DNA from: Trichopria drosophilae
Lineage: Eukaryota; Arthropoda; Insecta; Hymenoptera; Diapriidae
Reading direction: 5' to 3'
Length of the DNA: 64,000 nucleotides
Assembly: GCA_030407085.1 (NCBI GenBank)
Contig: CM059587.1
Coordinates: forward strand, 83,527,001 to 83,591,000
Shown here: positions 46,489 to 57,432 of the stretch, piece by piece
Numbering within the stretch: position 1 is the stretch's first letter
Layout: the number at the start of each line of letters is the position of its first letter
Program-made: the position numbers and the translations under genes
The notes under the pieces: generated by a model
What the model was told of the DNA's origin: nothing
Databases searched by the model: none
The model's input: only the letters and a program-made list of their open reading frames with translations

Positions 46489-48801
46489 GAATTTCTATTT
46501 CTACATGTTTCTTCACTAAGCACCGTAAATGTACCACCAAAATAAATAAAATATAATCATTAATCCAGTAATATGAATATAAATCATCACTAAATTACAT
46601 TAAAACAAAATTTGCTTTTGTAAGTTTTTGCATTATTCAAAAAATACAAATCAATGGTAATTAATCACATCATGGTTCAGAAGTGGGGTGATTTATTTTA
46701 ATTAAATTCCAACAGAAAAATTGTATTTAAAGTACGATGTTTTCATATTGCTCATAAGAAAGTCACTTAAATATAAAAGCGGAGGGACAATAACTCACGT
46801 TGGCTACCCTCCTAATTTAGCTACCCTACGTTTATGGTGTGAACTTCACTTTAATGAAGCGACCTTCACGGTTCTTAAAACTAAATCTCATTTCATTACA
46901 GTCAATGTTTTTGTTCGAGATTGTCACAAAACAAAACACGGGGACACTTTTTTTATCACTTTTTCAGCGCTCTCTAGATGGGATAAATTTGGGCCTCCAC
47001 AAATTTTGAACACATGAAATTCTTCGATTTTCATATCCATATAAATATGGTTAATTATAAAGTTTAATATCCACATTTAGAAAAAAAAATTTTTTACTCA
47101 AAATAGCTTTAAGTGTAAAAAATACAGATTTTTGTAAATGGAATTTTGTATCCGATATGGAATCATCTTGAAACTAATATAGATGGCGGAGGAAATGTTG
47201 AACTTCAGAAAACTGTATTTGAAAAGTTAATTTTGTCACCTGAATAATTCACAACAGCGTCGGAAACAAGAATTTTCGCTCATTAAATTTAAATTAATTT
47301 TCACTAAAAAACTATAAGCTTTTCGAACAAAATTATAATTACAAAAAGGGCTAAGAATTTATCAAAGAATACAATGGAAATTTTTCCGAATTTTTTGAAA
47401 CAATTTAAAAAATTTTAATTTTTGAACTTTTTCATAAATTTAAAAAAATTCGAATAAATTCTGAAAAAAATTTTAATTCATTCGTTAATGAATAATAACA
47501 TTATTAATAATATGTTATTCAGAACAAAAAATAACTTTGACCTTAAAGTTAATTTTCAAGGTCATTTGAAGGTCAAAGCTCTAATTTTAAATGGGAACTC
47601 CAATTTTTTATACCAAATTCGAATATACAGGAAATGTTAGGTCCAAAATGGTATTTTATCAATTTTTAAAGTGACCATAAATAGTTCAGATGAAGGTCAA
47701 TAATGAAAAATCCGCCTAAATGCTGTATTTTGCAATTTTTGATGGTTTAGATGTTCAGACAAAAGTTGCTCATGACGAAAGCGGTCACCTAAGTGTAATA
47801 ATAGATTTGACCTTTGGGAGTAATTTTTCAAGGTTGTTTGATGGCCAAGTTTTTTTTTAACGGACGCCACATTTTTGGCGTCGGATTTAAGGTCATTCGT
47901 CAAAAATTTGGGTTCGTTTTTAAAAAAATAACATTGACTTTCAAATGCCCTTGAGCATAGTCAAAGTTGTTTTTAGAGATTTTACTATGACATATGTTTA
48001 TTTAGGGAGAGTTTTTTACCCCTATGCAGTATTATTTTAAATAGAATGTTATCAAAAATCTGAATCTTTCTTTCCAGAATTAATGCAAATTATCAACTGA
48101 AATGGTAAAATTTTTCCATTTTTGTATATTCTAAAGGCTGACCACATGAAGACGCTTTTATTGCGAGACCTAACAGACTGTCTCGTTTGAAATCTGCATT
48201 TTTCAGCCAGTCCGAGGGATGAAGACGCGTCTTAAGATACTTATCTTCCACTTTGACTTCGGACGTCCTTTAGACGTCGGATGGGCACACCGTTGCGGAC
48301 ATCAAGGAGTCAGGCGAACGCCGGCAACGGGTGTAAAGAGGAAAGATTGATGCTGGACTTATTACATCAGATTCCTCCCGCTCCCTAAGAGATCCCGACC
48401 TATCGCAATCCTGAGGAGAGTTAGTCAGGAGGAAGTGTACACGCAATCTTCTCCGATCCCTTTCTCCCCCTGCGGGTGTGTTACATTCCCTGAAATTATC
48501 GCCGCGTCGAGATCGCAAGCGAAGGCACAAAAAAGCAACAGATTTATCGGGTCGACTTCATCGGTTCCGCAACCCAGTTTCGGCACAATCCAACGGACTA
48601 GTTTTTTCGTTGCCCTTGAACGGGGACACGCTTAGATCCATTCTTTTCTTGCGAAAACCCGTCAATGCTAATTCTTAGAAACGGAATGCAAAACCCGAAA
48701 TTATTTCGTGGAGTAAAATTCACTTCTTCACGGGCAACATGAAAATTGATTTAAAAAGGCGAATATTTAATAGTATATTAAAAATAAAAATGTTACATTG
48801 A
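46489..48801. other. Noncoding DNA
   Basis: 47290-47480 contains blocks (CTATAAGC, AAGAATTTATCAAAGAATAC) distantly like the interior of the TTAA foldbacks. 47540-47960 is a degenerate stretch with repeated AAGGTCAAA/TTGACCTT words. From about 48130 to 48660 the DNA turns GC-richer, with unrecognised overlapping frames on both strands. No gene supported. Confidence 0.4.
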
Positions 48802-49032
48802 CAGTTTTAGTTGTGTTTCTTCATTTGCCCGGTTCCGTCTCGTTGTATTTGCCTGTCGCGGCTCTCTTTTCCCCAACCTTGCGGGCTAGGGCCTCAGAAA
48901 GGGCCTCCTGTGACGTCACGAATATAACGCGACTGAGGAAAGTGGGAGAAGCGGCGCTCCTCTTTTTTGGTAAATATAACAAGACGAGATGGGAAGACGA
49001 GGGATGGGTAAATATACCGGGACTCTACTGTA
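48802..49032 (-). mobile_element. Pogo-like MITE, copy C
   Basis: Same orientation as copy B, with the core GTGACGTCACGAATATAACG. The right end is intact (ATATACCGGGACTCTACTGTA) and the left end is eroded. The plus frame at 48798-49061 runs through it and is not a gene. Confidence 0.8.
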
Positions 49033-50640
49033 TTCCTATAATCAATATTACAGACTACTGATTATTTTATTCTTCTAAATCAAATATATTCGCATCTATA
49101 AATGGCAGCATAATTTTTTTACATCGCTTTTATTACTGCAAATTAATGAGAGTGGTTCCCTGCATTTTTAATCCGAGCTTTAAATCCAACGCGACGAATC
49201 ATGCGGAACATTGGTTCGTTTTTGAAAAAAATACCCCTCGCATTAAATTTGTTTAAATAACTCAGCCGTGGAAATACCAAAAACAAAACTAAAACTGGAC
49301 GATAACGGCAAATACCGGGGCTGTTTCGAAATGAAACATTTCTCGAGCAGGAAAAAAGACAAAAAACTTTTATTCGCGTACGAGTATTTAATTAAAACTT
49401 GCCGTTCCCATCCCAGTGCGAAATGTCGAAATCGTCCTAAAATATGATCGCGTCTCCCGGTAATGAGGACAATAACTGTTACTGCAGTATCGCCGCAGTC
49501 GGTTTCGACTTCTTCCAGCGTATAGGTTCCCCCTCCAATAACCTGGGAATATTTTTTTGTTTTGTAAAAGAAAACAATGGAGAAACATAAATGGATAAAA
49601 GCCAGACGGAAAATATCACGGGCAAACGAGGTGGTGGGATGGAAAATATGAGGAGCGAAGGTTTTGGAAGGCGGTAAATCCAGGAGAGACGAAGGTGCAG
49701 GCGAAAGTTCGACCGTGATGCGAGACGAAGATCCAGAAAAGTATCGGAAGGATTACGTGTGGACATAACCGGGAGTTGGGAGGGGGGAGGGTCCAGGGGG
49801 CGGGGGCATGGAAATACTGCGGAAGAATTTCAGCCGATGGAGTGAGGCGAAATTTAAAAGGGAACGAGTGGGTGAATGAGAGGTAAACGTGCGGGAGAAC
49901 GAGGAGGTGAAAGAGAACGCGGAGAAAAGGATGGAGAGGGGGGGAAGCGAACGAGAGAAACACACCGAAAGAGAAAGAGGTGGACGATTCGGACGGACTA
50001 AATGAAAAAGGAATAGAGACGCACAGAGGCGGAGAGGGAGACAGACGGAGGGTGGGCTGCGGAGAAGGGGGAGGGGCGAGGGGTGGGCGTTGGGAGGAAG
50101 CGGGGGCGTGGGGGGTGGGACGTCGGAGTCAAAAGAGGGAGAGGGGAGTAATCAATGCCGGTCACCCTGGCAACCGCGGGAGCCGATCTTCCTTCCTCCA
50201 TCAATCCTTGGCAAACTTCTCAGTGCCGCCCTCCCCGCCCGCACCCCCGGAGCCCTTTTGTAATTTTCGCAAATGTTCGAATAGTTTGCGCTCATACTTG
50301 TACGCGCAACCTTCGGTCCAACACCCACGTTGTGGCGTGACAATCGAGGAGTACATTCTATTTAAAAAAAAATTGGAAGGCGGACGGAATCGATTTTCCT
50401 ATAACACTACTGCGCGCACAATCTGTTCTCCAAAACGTTCATTGGTATTTTTGTGTTTTTTTTTTTGCTTTTGTAGTAATTGGACGAGAAGCGGTCTGTT
50501 TGACATCGTAATGGAAATATTTACGTGTAATCGATTTATGTCGTTTAATCCAACAGCTTTTGCATGTTTGTTATTGATTTTCGCAGAGTACTTTGACGGT
50601 GTCACTAGTGAGGTTCTCCATTTTGTTGTTTAGTGTCTTT
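49033..50640. other. GC-richer, purine-biased domain
   Basis: From about 49570 to 50160 the plus strand is strongly G+A-rich (GGAGGGGGGAGG, GAGGGGGGGAAG and similar), so the minus-strand frames are long Ser/Pro/Leu-rich artefacts. The plus frame at 49980-50633 (217 codons) is Gly/Arg-rich at the start and has no domain. 50160-50350 is GC- and CpG-rich with mixed strands and could be a promoter or first-exon area of a flanking gene. I see no TATA box or splice pattern that decides it. Confidence 0.4.
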
Positions 50641-52841
50641 GGCAGTGTCAATCTCCATATGTCAATTTCCAATGAAGAATATCTCACTAGTGGCTGAAAA
50701 AATATTTTAGGGAAACTAGAAGCGTGTCATGTTGTTAATACACAAAATAATAAGTAGGAATTAAAGAAGTAGGAACAATGGGATGCACCATGTTTGAAGA
50801 CAGCGTGGTATCGAAAATAATATACAGATTCGTAAAATGTTGGTGTGAGTAGGGATATGGCGCAGTCGAGTGCTGCGCAGTGTGTATTTAGAGGAGGAGA
50901 CTGATGAGGATACCCAATTGGTTCCCCATCTTCGAACTGCGTTTTTTAAAATGCCCTCATTGGTTGACTCTGTACCAAGTCCTATATAAATTTTATTTTT
51001 CTAAATTGAAGAAATTAATATGGATAATTCTACAATGGTTAAACGGGAAATGTCAATGACGCGGTAGAATAATTATGACGATGTTCGAGCATAATACTTG
51101 ATGATGTAATTGAATATTAGATGTATATTCAGGATTATTGTCGTCTTAATGCAGACATTTTCGCCATTTGCTGAATTTTATTTGAATTTAAGTTTTTTTT
51201 TTTAATTCTATTTTTTTCTCGTTAAAACCAATAAGTGACTTTTTAAATATTGTTGATAGCACTGGGTTACAAAAAAGGTCCAGGTTTGTTTATTTCAAAA
51301 TTCGTGTATTTATTGAATGTTCAGGTCATAATTAACAAGAAAAAAGTAAAATCAATATTGTCCCTGTGGTTAGTTTTATTAAAAAAGTAGTTAATTTTCA
51401 AAAATTCCAAATGGCAGATACAATATGGAGGACATGTGTTTGAAAAAATTTAAGATTATTATTGATTTCATAAATCACAATGAAGATCAGACACAAAACA
51501 GAAAATATTGAACCTATGAAAATTGTAAGATTAGAACATCTGTACTGTGCAAATTCCCCGATGCTCATTTTTGAAAAAACTATTTTATAGAAATTATAGA
51601 AATTTGTTCAAGAGTATAAAAATAAAATTATTTACATGACTAAAAACCATGTAATAGTTTGAAAAATAATGTTATCGTCAAATTCAAATATCCAAATTGA
51701 ATTTTAAATATAAAATAACCTGAAATTTGTAATCGGAGACTCAAAAACTCAGTACGAAATGGTTTAGATCGATTTCAAAGAAAATCTCCCGCCATGGTGG
51801 ATCTGGAATTTTGAATTTTTGAAATTTAACTTCGAATTCCAAATCAACGACTCCAAAAACCCCTGAGTACTAATTGCAAAGTGATTTCGATCGATTTTAG
51901 CAAATTCTTCCGACATTTTGAATCCGCTATTTTGAAATTCTGAAAATTAACTTAAAATGCGGACTGAGCAACCACAAAAACTCGCTGGTACCAAGTTACG
52001 AGTCATTGAATTCGGTCAATAGATTAAGTATTCTTGACTACGTTGACAAAAATCTTTTGTGTCATCATTTCAACATTTAAATATTTTTATTTTTCGTATA
52101 TTGTAGCCCAAACATATTGTACGCAGTATTTATATCCATATGAGATATTCTAAAAGGGAAATGAATAAAAAATAACAATGTATAAAAAAAAACGTAACAA
52201 AAATTGTGATTTTTGAAATTGACAAAATTTTTTGGAGTTTGGGCATTAAAAATCTTTACTTTAATTTACTCTACTTTAAAAATTTGTTTCATTACGTTTT
52301 AACACTACAAAGTACTGTCACATTTTATTTTAATTTATGTCATTTAATCCTTATTGGATTAAAGTGTAAATAAATTGATTTTTTAGGACTTTTTGAGTGA
52401 CAATAAAACAAAAATAGACGAGATACAACATTTTTAATAGAGCTGAAATGAAATCTTAGAACTTTTATCCAAAAGTGAAAGGTCACAAGTAGTGGGAGAA
52501 ATTTACCAACAACCTATTTATCCTAGGAAAAATAGATGGGATTGAAAGTGTTAATGGAAAACGGTTCAGTAAAGTTTTTAGAAACTAGTCACTGTAATAT
52601 TGTTGGGTTAATGGTTAAATCAAAAGTTAAATTAAACAAATTAACAATGGCAGAATCAATATGTCGGACTAAATTTTAAATATTAATCGGATTCGATTAA
52701 AACTTTTGACTTGGATGGTTTTGAAGTTTCCGATCTTGGATCTGGAGTAATTTGGGCAATTTTGTACTTTCATAATAGAGGATCCAATATAATGGGGCGA
52801 GGTTTATTACTAAAGGGATTTCGGAGTTGCAGATTACAAAT
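50641..52841. other. Noncoding DNA leading into ~120-bp repeat units
   Basis: 50641-51400 is AT-rich without a gene. From about 51400 the ~120-bp repeat family appears: GACTCCAAAAACCCCTGAGT near 51850, with related words near 51737 and 51968. Inverse-oriented relatives lie near 52715 and 52815. No open frame of note. Confidence 0.5.
51720..52841. repeat. Degenerate mirrored array of ~120-bp units
   Basis: Direct units are spaced about 115-120 bp at 51720-52010, and inverse units lie at 52660-52841. They carry the same GACTCCAAAAACCCC-like and CCGCCATnnTGGATC-like blocks as the arrays at 26.1 and 28.2 kb. The 163-bp foldback at 52854 inserted into its right edge. Confidence 0.6.
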
Positions 52842-52853
52842 ATAAACTTAGAT
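52842..52853 (+). repeat. Left 12-bp target duplication of the 163-bp foldback
   Basis: ATAAACTTAGAT is repeated exactly at 54596-54607, directly outside the inverted termini. Confidence 0.85.
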
Positions 52854-54595
52854 GATGTTGAAGTTTGAAACGTTGGAGTCCAACGAAAAATTTTTTTTTT
52901 TTTTTTTTTGGAAGAATCAATTTTTTTTCAATCCTTGTCATATATAAACCCAATTCATGCTAAAAAAAGTTTTGTAACCCCCAAGGGACGGGTGGGGGGA
53001 GGGGTAAAACACGTAAAACACGCATAACGCTCCATAAAAGTTGCAATTTTAGTTAGCCCACTCGTTTTATTTTTCGAATAGTTAATAATGATGGCAATGA
53101 GTAATAATCTCAAATTTGAAAAAAATCGGATGACAGGAAGGCACCGTTGGAGGGGGAAAAATGTCGAAAACCACTGAAAATGATAAACAACGGTTAATAA
53201 CTGTTCCAATTTCAGTTAGCCCACTCGTTTTATTTTTCGAATAATCAATAATGATGGCAATGAGTAATAATTTCGAATTTGAAAAAAATCGGATGACAGG
53301 AAGGCACCGTTGGAGGGGGAAAAATGTCGAAAACCGCTGAAAATTATAAACAACGGTTAATAACTGTTCCAATTTTAGTTAGCCCACTCGTTTTATTTTT
53401 CGAATAGTTAATAATGATGGCAATGAGTAATAATCTCGAATTTGAAAAAAATCGGATGACAGGAAGGCACCGTTGGAGGGGGAAAAATGTCGAAAACCGC
53501 TGAAAATTATAAACAACGGTTAATAACTGTTCCAATTTTAGTTAGCCCACTCGTTTTATTTTTCGAATAATCAATAATGATGGCAATGAGTAATAATTTC
53601 GAATTTGAAAAAAATCGGATGACAGGAAGGCACCGTTGGAGGGGGAAAAATGTCGAAAACCGCTGAAAATTATAAACAACGGTTAATAACTGTTCCAATT
53701 TTAGTTAGCACACTCGTTTTATTTTTCGAATAGTTAATAATGATGGCAATGAGTAATAATTTCGAATTTGAAAAAAATCGGATGACAGGAAGGCACCGTT
53801 GGAGGGGGAAAAATGTCGAAAACCGCTGAAAATTATAAACAACGGTTAATAACTGTTCCAATTTTAGTTAGCCCACTCGTTTTATTTTTCAAATAGTTAA
53901 TAATGATGGCAATGAGCAATATATATGAGTAATATTATCGATATAACAAAAAATCGGTTTCAGCGGTTTTCGACATTTTTCCCCCTCCAACGGTGCCTTC
54001 CTGTCATCCGATTTTTTTCAAATTCGAGATTATTACTCATTGACATCATTATTAATCATTCGAAAAATAAAACGAGTGGGCTAACTAAAATTGAAACAGT
54101 TATTAACCGTTGTTTATCATTTTCAGCGGTTTTCGACATTCTTTGCCTTCCTGTCATCCGATTTTTTTCAAATTCGAGATTATTACTCATTGCCATCATT
54201 ATTAACTATTCGAAAAATAAAACGAGTGGGCTAACTGAAATTGGAACAGTTATTAACCGTTGTTTATCATTTTCAGCGGTTTTCGACATTCTTCCCCCTC
54301 CAGCGATGCCTTCCTGTCATCCGATTTTTTTTAAATTCGAGATTATTACTCATTGCCATCATTATTAACTATTCGAAAAATAAAACGAGTGGGCTAACTA
54401 AAATTGCAACTTTTATGGAGCGTTATGCGTGTTTTACGTCTTTTACCCCTCCCCCCACCCGTCCCTTGGGGGTTACAAAACTTTTTTTAGCATGAATTGG
54501 GTTTATATATGACAAGGATTGAAAAAAAAATTGATTCGTCCAAAAAAAAAAAAAAAATTTTTTCGTTGGACTCCAACGTTTCAAACTTCAACATC
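52854..54595. mobile_element. 1,742-bp foldback element with tandem-repeat arms
   Basis: The termini GATGTTGAAGTTTGAAACGT and its inverse match perfectly over about 37 bp. The outer arms continue for about 190 bp (including CCCCCAAGGGACGGGTGGGG and its inverse), and a 163-bp repeat then fills both arms. A 12-bp target duplication flanks it. Inverted arms made of tandem repeats with almost no unique middle recall the Drosophila Foldback (FB) and Galileo design, but the sequence is not recognised. No transposase; the ~63-codon frames inside are phase-shifted translations of the repeat. Confidence 0.92.
53051..54399. repeat. 163-bp tandem repeat, about 5.4 units direct then 3 inverse
   Basis: AGTTAGCCCACTCG starts units at 53051, 53214, 53377, 53540, 53703 (with one change) and 53866, exactly 163 bp apart. 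In the right arm the inverse word ends at 54086, 54236 and 54399; the first interval is 13 bp short because of a deletion. Units differ by only a few bases, implying recent expansion or gene conversion. The turn lies near 53930. Confidence 0.95.
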
Positions 54596-54607
54596 ATAAA
54601 CTTAGAT
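54596..54607 (+). repeat. Right 12-bp target duplication of the 163-bp foldback
   Basis: Exact copy of 52842-52853. Confidence 0.85.
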
Positions 54608-55371
54608 ATGATATTGAATTTTTAGTATTTCAACCCAAAAAATATTTCATTTCTCGTAACCTCAAATATTTTTCCTACGATAAAAGGGTAGTTGATAAAT
54701 TACGTCTCCCAACGACCTGTCACGTTTAGGTTTAGGTAAAACACTTCAAGTTCTAAGCATTCAGTTCAGTTTTATTGTGAGCCAAAAAATACTAAAAAAT
54801 TAATTTTTTGACACATTAACCTTGACTTTTATGAAACAACCCTGGCGGACAATTTTTTTACTCATTATAACCTAAACATTCAATAAATATAAAAATTTGA
54901 AAAACCTCGACCTCTGTTTTGTAACTCAGTAGATTATACCAGCAAAAATGGACTAGAAAAGTAATTCTTAAATTATTCTATTGTAATGTACAAGGATACT
55001 TCTACGATTTGGTTCAGGTCAGTTACTACATGCTGTATCCTGTGATTATTCTGGACGAAACACATTCCCGATCAACCGCTTCAGAACGTTCATTCCGTTT
55101 CTACGCGTTTCGGATCCTGTAAGAGTGCAGATACCGAAATTGTGTAACAGAATGAACAGAATAGTTTCGTATGGTTCGCAAATGCGTTCGTGAAATAGTA
55201 AGAATGACTGGAAGAAGTATGCGATTACTGAGTTGAATGCAAAATAGAACGCAATTCCGTAAATAATAGAATAATTCACGGCATACAATTGTTGTCAACA
55301 GCATTTTTAATACACTAAGATCCGGAAATTATAATAATAAACGTTTTCCGTCATTATTTGTGTTGGGAACG
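54608..55371. other. Mostly noncoding spacer
   Basis: AT-rich until about 55000, then less AT-rich DNA that holds the minus open frame listed separately. No repeat structure. Confidence 0.45.
55046..55288 (-). CDS. Unidentified membrane-like open frame
   Basis: A frame of about 80 codons on the minus strand with no in-frame ATG near its 5' end (it opens at a TTG after an in-frame stop). It predicts two hydrophobic stretches (YSIIYGIAFYFAFNSVIAYFF and FILLHNFGICTL) separated by polar residues, and a basic C-terminus. Unlike most frames here it lies in unique, less AT-rich DNA. It could be a terminal exon or a decayed receptor-type membrane protein gene; no family motif is visible, and no acceptor site fits the upstream edge. 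Confidence 0.2.
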   Translation of the reverse strand: MYAVNYSIIYGIAFYFAFNSVIAYFFQSFLLFHERICEPYETILFILLHNFGICTLTGSETRRNGMNVLKRLIGNVFRPE

Positions 55372-55531
55372 CCTCAAAAACCCGAATTTCAAAAATCCGA
55401 AATATTGAAAAATCGACATTTAAAAAGGCGACAATGAGTCATAAAGCTGTAATATTCATGAAAACAATGTCAACTTTTTAAATGTCGATTTTTCAATGTT
55501 TCGGATTTTTGAAATTCGGGTTTTTGAGGTA
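55372..55531. mobile_element. 160-bp palindromic MITE (CCTCAAAA family), copy 2
   Basis: The arms CCTCAAAAACCCGAATTTCA and the inverse at the right pair almost perfectly, better than in copy 1 (12758-12949). The central segment is inverted relative to copy 1 (AGCTGTAATATTCATGAAAA here). Confidence 0.9.
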
Positions 55532-55749
55532 TGCCCTTTGTGTTGTATTTACCCATTCTAATTACCTTTTTTCCTAGTACTTATATGCAAAAATGATAGT
55601 GTTAAGCATCATTTGTAATGAATTTGTAAAGTATCATTTTAATTTCTAAATTAAAATTACATAACTATTTTGTAAACTGCTATATTAAAAATAACAAAAA
55701 AATTAATAGAAAAAGTATCTTAGTGTATGATACTTTTCCCAATTACTAA

Positions 55750-55976
55750 TACAGTAGAGTCCCGGTATATTTGACCGCTCAGTTCCTCACCTTCCCCTTC
55801 CGTTTCCTAATATTTGTGAAAAGAAGGAGAGTGCCGATTCTCCCACTCTCCTCAGTCGCGTTACGTTCGTGACGTCACTGCAGGCCCTTCCTGAGGTCCC
55901 AGCACGCAAGGTGGGAGAAAAAGAGAGCGACGACCGACAAATATAACGAGACGGAACTGGCAAATATGCTGGGACC
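55750..55976 (+). mobile_element. Pogo-like MITE, copy D
   Basis: The left end is intact: TACAGTAGAGTCCCGGTATA, with TA as the likely target. The core TTCGTGACGTCACTGCAGGC is shared. The right end is eroded (ATATGCTGGGACC), so the boundary is approximate. The minus frame at 55787-55978 is a translation of the element. Confidence 0.85.
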
Positions 55977-55984
55977 AAAATATA

Positions 55985-56250
55985 ACGAGAAAAAGGAGTA
56001 AATAATAGTACTTTTCGGTCCTAGGCCGTAAAGTTCATTTTACGGATCGAGTGAAGATTGTGATATCCTCGGACCGGCTTAGCCACAATCTACAAACGAG
56101 GTAGTAAAATTTTACGGCCGATGAGCGAACACTATTTTTTGATACACTGTTCGCAAAGTAGGCACTTTATCGACTGTTTTTAGTCCGTAAAGTGCGGAGA
56201 TCAGTCCGTAAAATCACACTTTACGGACACGTGTATCAAAAAATAAATTA
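55985..56250. repeat. Cluster of CCGTAAA palindromes
   Basis: Words such as GGCCGTAAAG, AAAATTTTACGGCC and GTCCGTAAAGTG recur in both orientations. A perfect 14-bp inverted pair, ATTTTTTGATACAC at 56134-56147 and its inverse at 56231-56244, bounds the right half. It resembles a small hairpin-rich element of unknown family. Confidence 0.65.
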
Positions 56251-57432
56251 CTATAAGAGGGATTCAGACATGGTTGACATGTAAAGAATGGTTGTTTTTT
56301 AACAATTTCATTGATTTTTTACCTGTGAAAAAGTCATATTACTACCACTTAAGTATTCTTTCATTTTATTTTCATCAAACATATGATGAATTTCAAAGCG
56401 GCAATTGGAAACCACTAAGACAGATTACAAATAATCGCCAAACGCCATAAAACGTGTAAATAACAATAGATGACCTGCAAATTGAACGCATTTTGCAGTC
56501 ATAGCACACTTTTCATAGCGCGAAATGGCAAACAAAGGTAAGTGATAAATAATTCCACTCGTTACGTGTCGACATAAATCGCGTCCGCATTACGACCCTT
56601 TTTAACGATGCACGAATCTCAATTGATTTGTTAAAAAAAAACAAAATACCACCGATTAAGATCGATTTTCCCCCTCGCTTGGTACTCGCAGCATCCAGTA
56701 CGCGTGCGTGCACAGTATTAAAAGGGGGGTTTGGTACATGTCGATCATTCTTGTTGTTACGTCCTCTTGCCCCCGTTACGTTTTCGGTTATTTGCCACCG
56801 GTAATTTCACGCACGTGCCGCTTCGTCGCTACTTTCGACACTTGTTCAAACTGGTTTTCGCTAATTTCGACTGTCAGCGATGATGATGGAATGGAAATAA
56901 TATTCTCTAATGACGATTCAATTCCCTTGGGCAAATGTTACTGCCTGTATTGACTTGGCAAATATTAATAACGCGTTACAAAGCGTGTTCCTGATAGCCG
57001 GTCTTGTAAGGACAAGGATTCCGATTGTGTCGCGGAACAATGGATGCCCGTGTACAAGGGAATGGGTCGAGTTGGTATTGATCAATCAGAAATCCTCTTC
57101 CTAATTGTTGGGATAGATTTAATTGACTACCAATCCCCTAAAAAGAGATTGGGGCTGTTATATAAATATCCTAACAGGATTGTTGTTAGTACTTCTTTCA
57201 ATACATTTCATAATTAAAATTCTACGTCATTTTTACACTGAAAATAGTTTTTTAGAATACGTAACTGCTGTTGTATGACTTTTCGAATTTACACAAACCT
57301 GACTTCTGCTTGGAAAAACTTTGTTCCTGAAAAAATGCATATTTAAACTGAAATTAACCTTTGCTAATAATTTTCCTTTCACCTTTAATTTAAAATTACT
57401 GACGGATTTGTTTTTGCAACGTTTATTTAACA
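56251..57432. other. Noncoding or undetermined unique DNA
   Basis: 56490-57110 is less AT-rich and repeat-poor, with plus frames at 56708-56953 and 56910-57104 that overlap out of phase and show no domain. It could include an exon of a neighbouring gene, but I cannot support one. Confidence 0.4.

Noticed and set aside
49616..50204. Minus-strand Pro/Ser/Phe-rich frames up to 115 residues
   Set aside because: They follow from the purine-rich plus strand (pyrimidine-rich codons) and overlap each other in several frames.
53051..53930. Regular spacing that might suggest a CRISPR array
   Set aside because: The whole 163-bp unit repeats with no unique spacers, in eukaryotic-type DNA. It is a tandem repeat.
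53082..54495. Series of ~63-147 residue frames beginning with the same peptide
   Set aside because: They are read-throughs of the 163-bp repeat. Since 163 is not a multiple of three, each frame breaks at the next unit, so this is not a protein repeat family.
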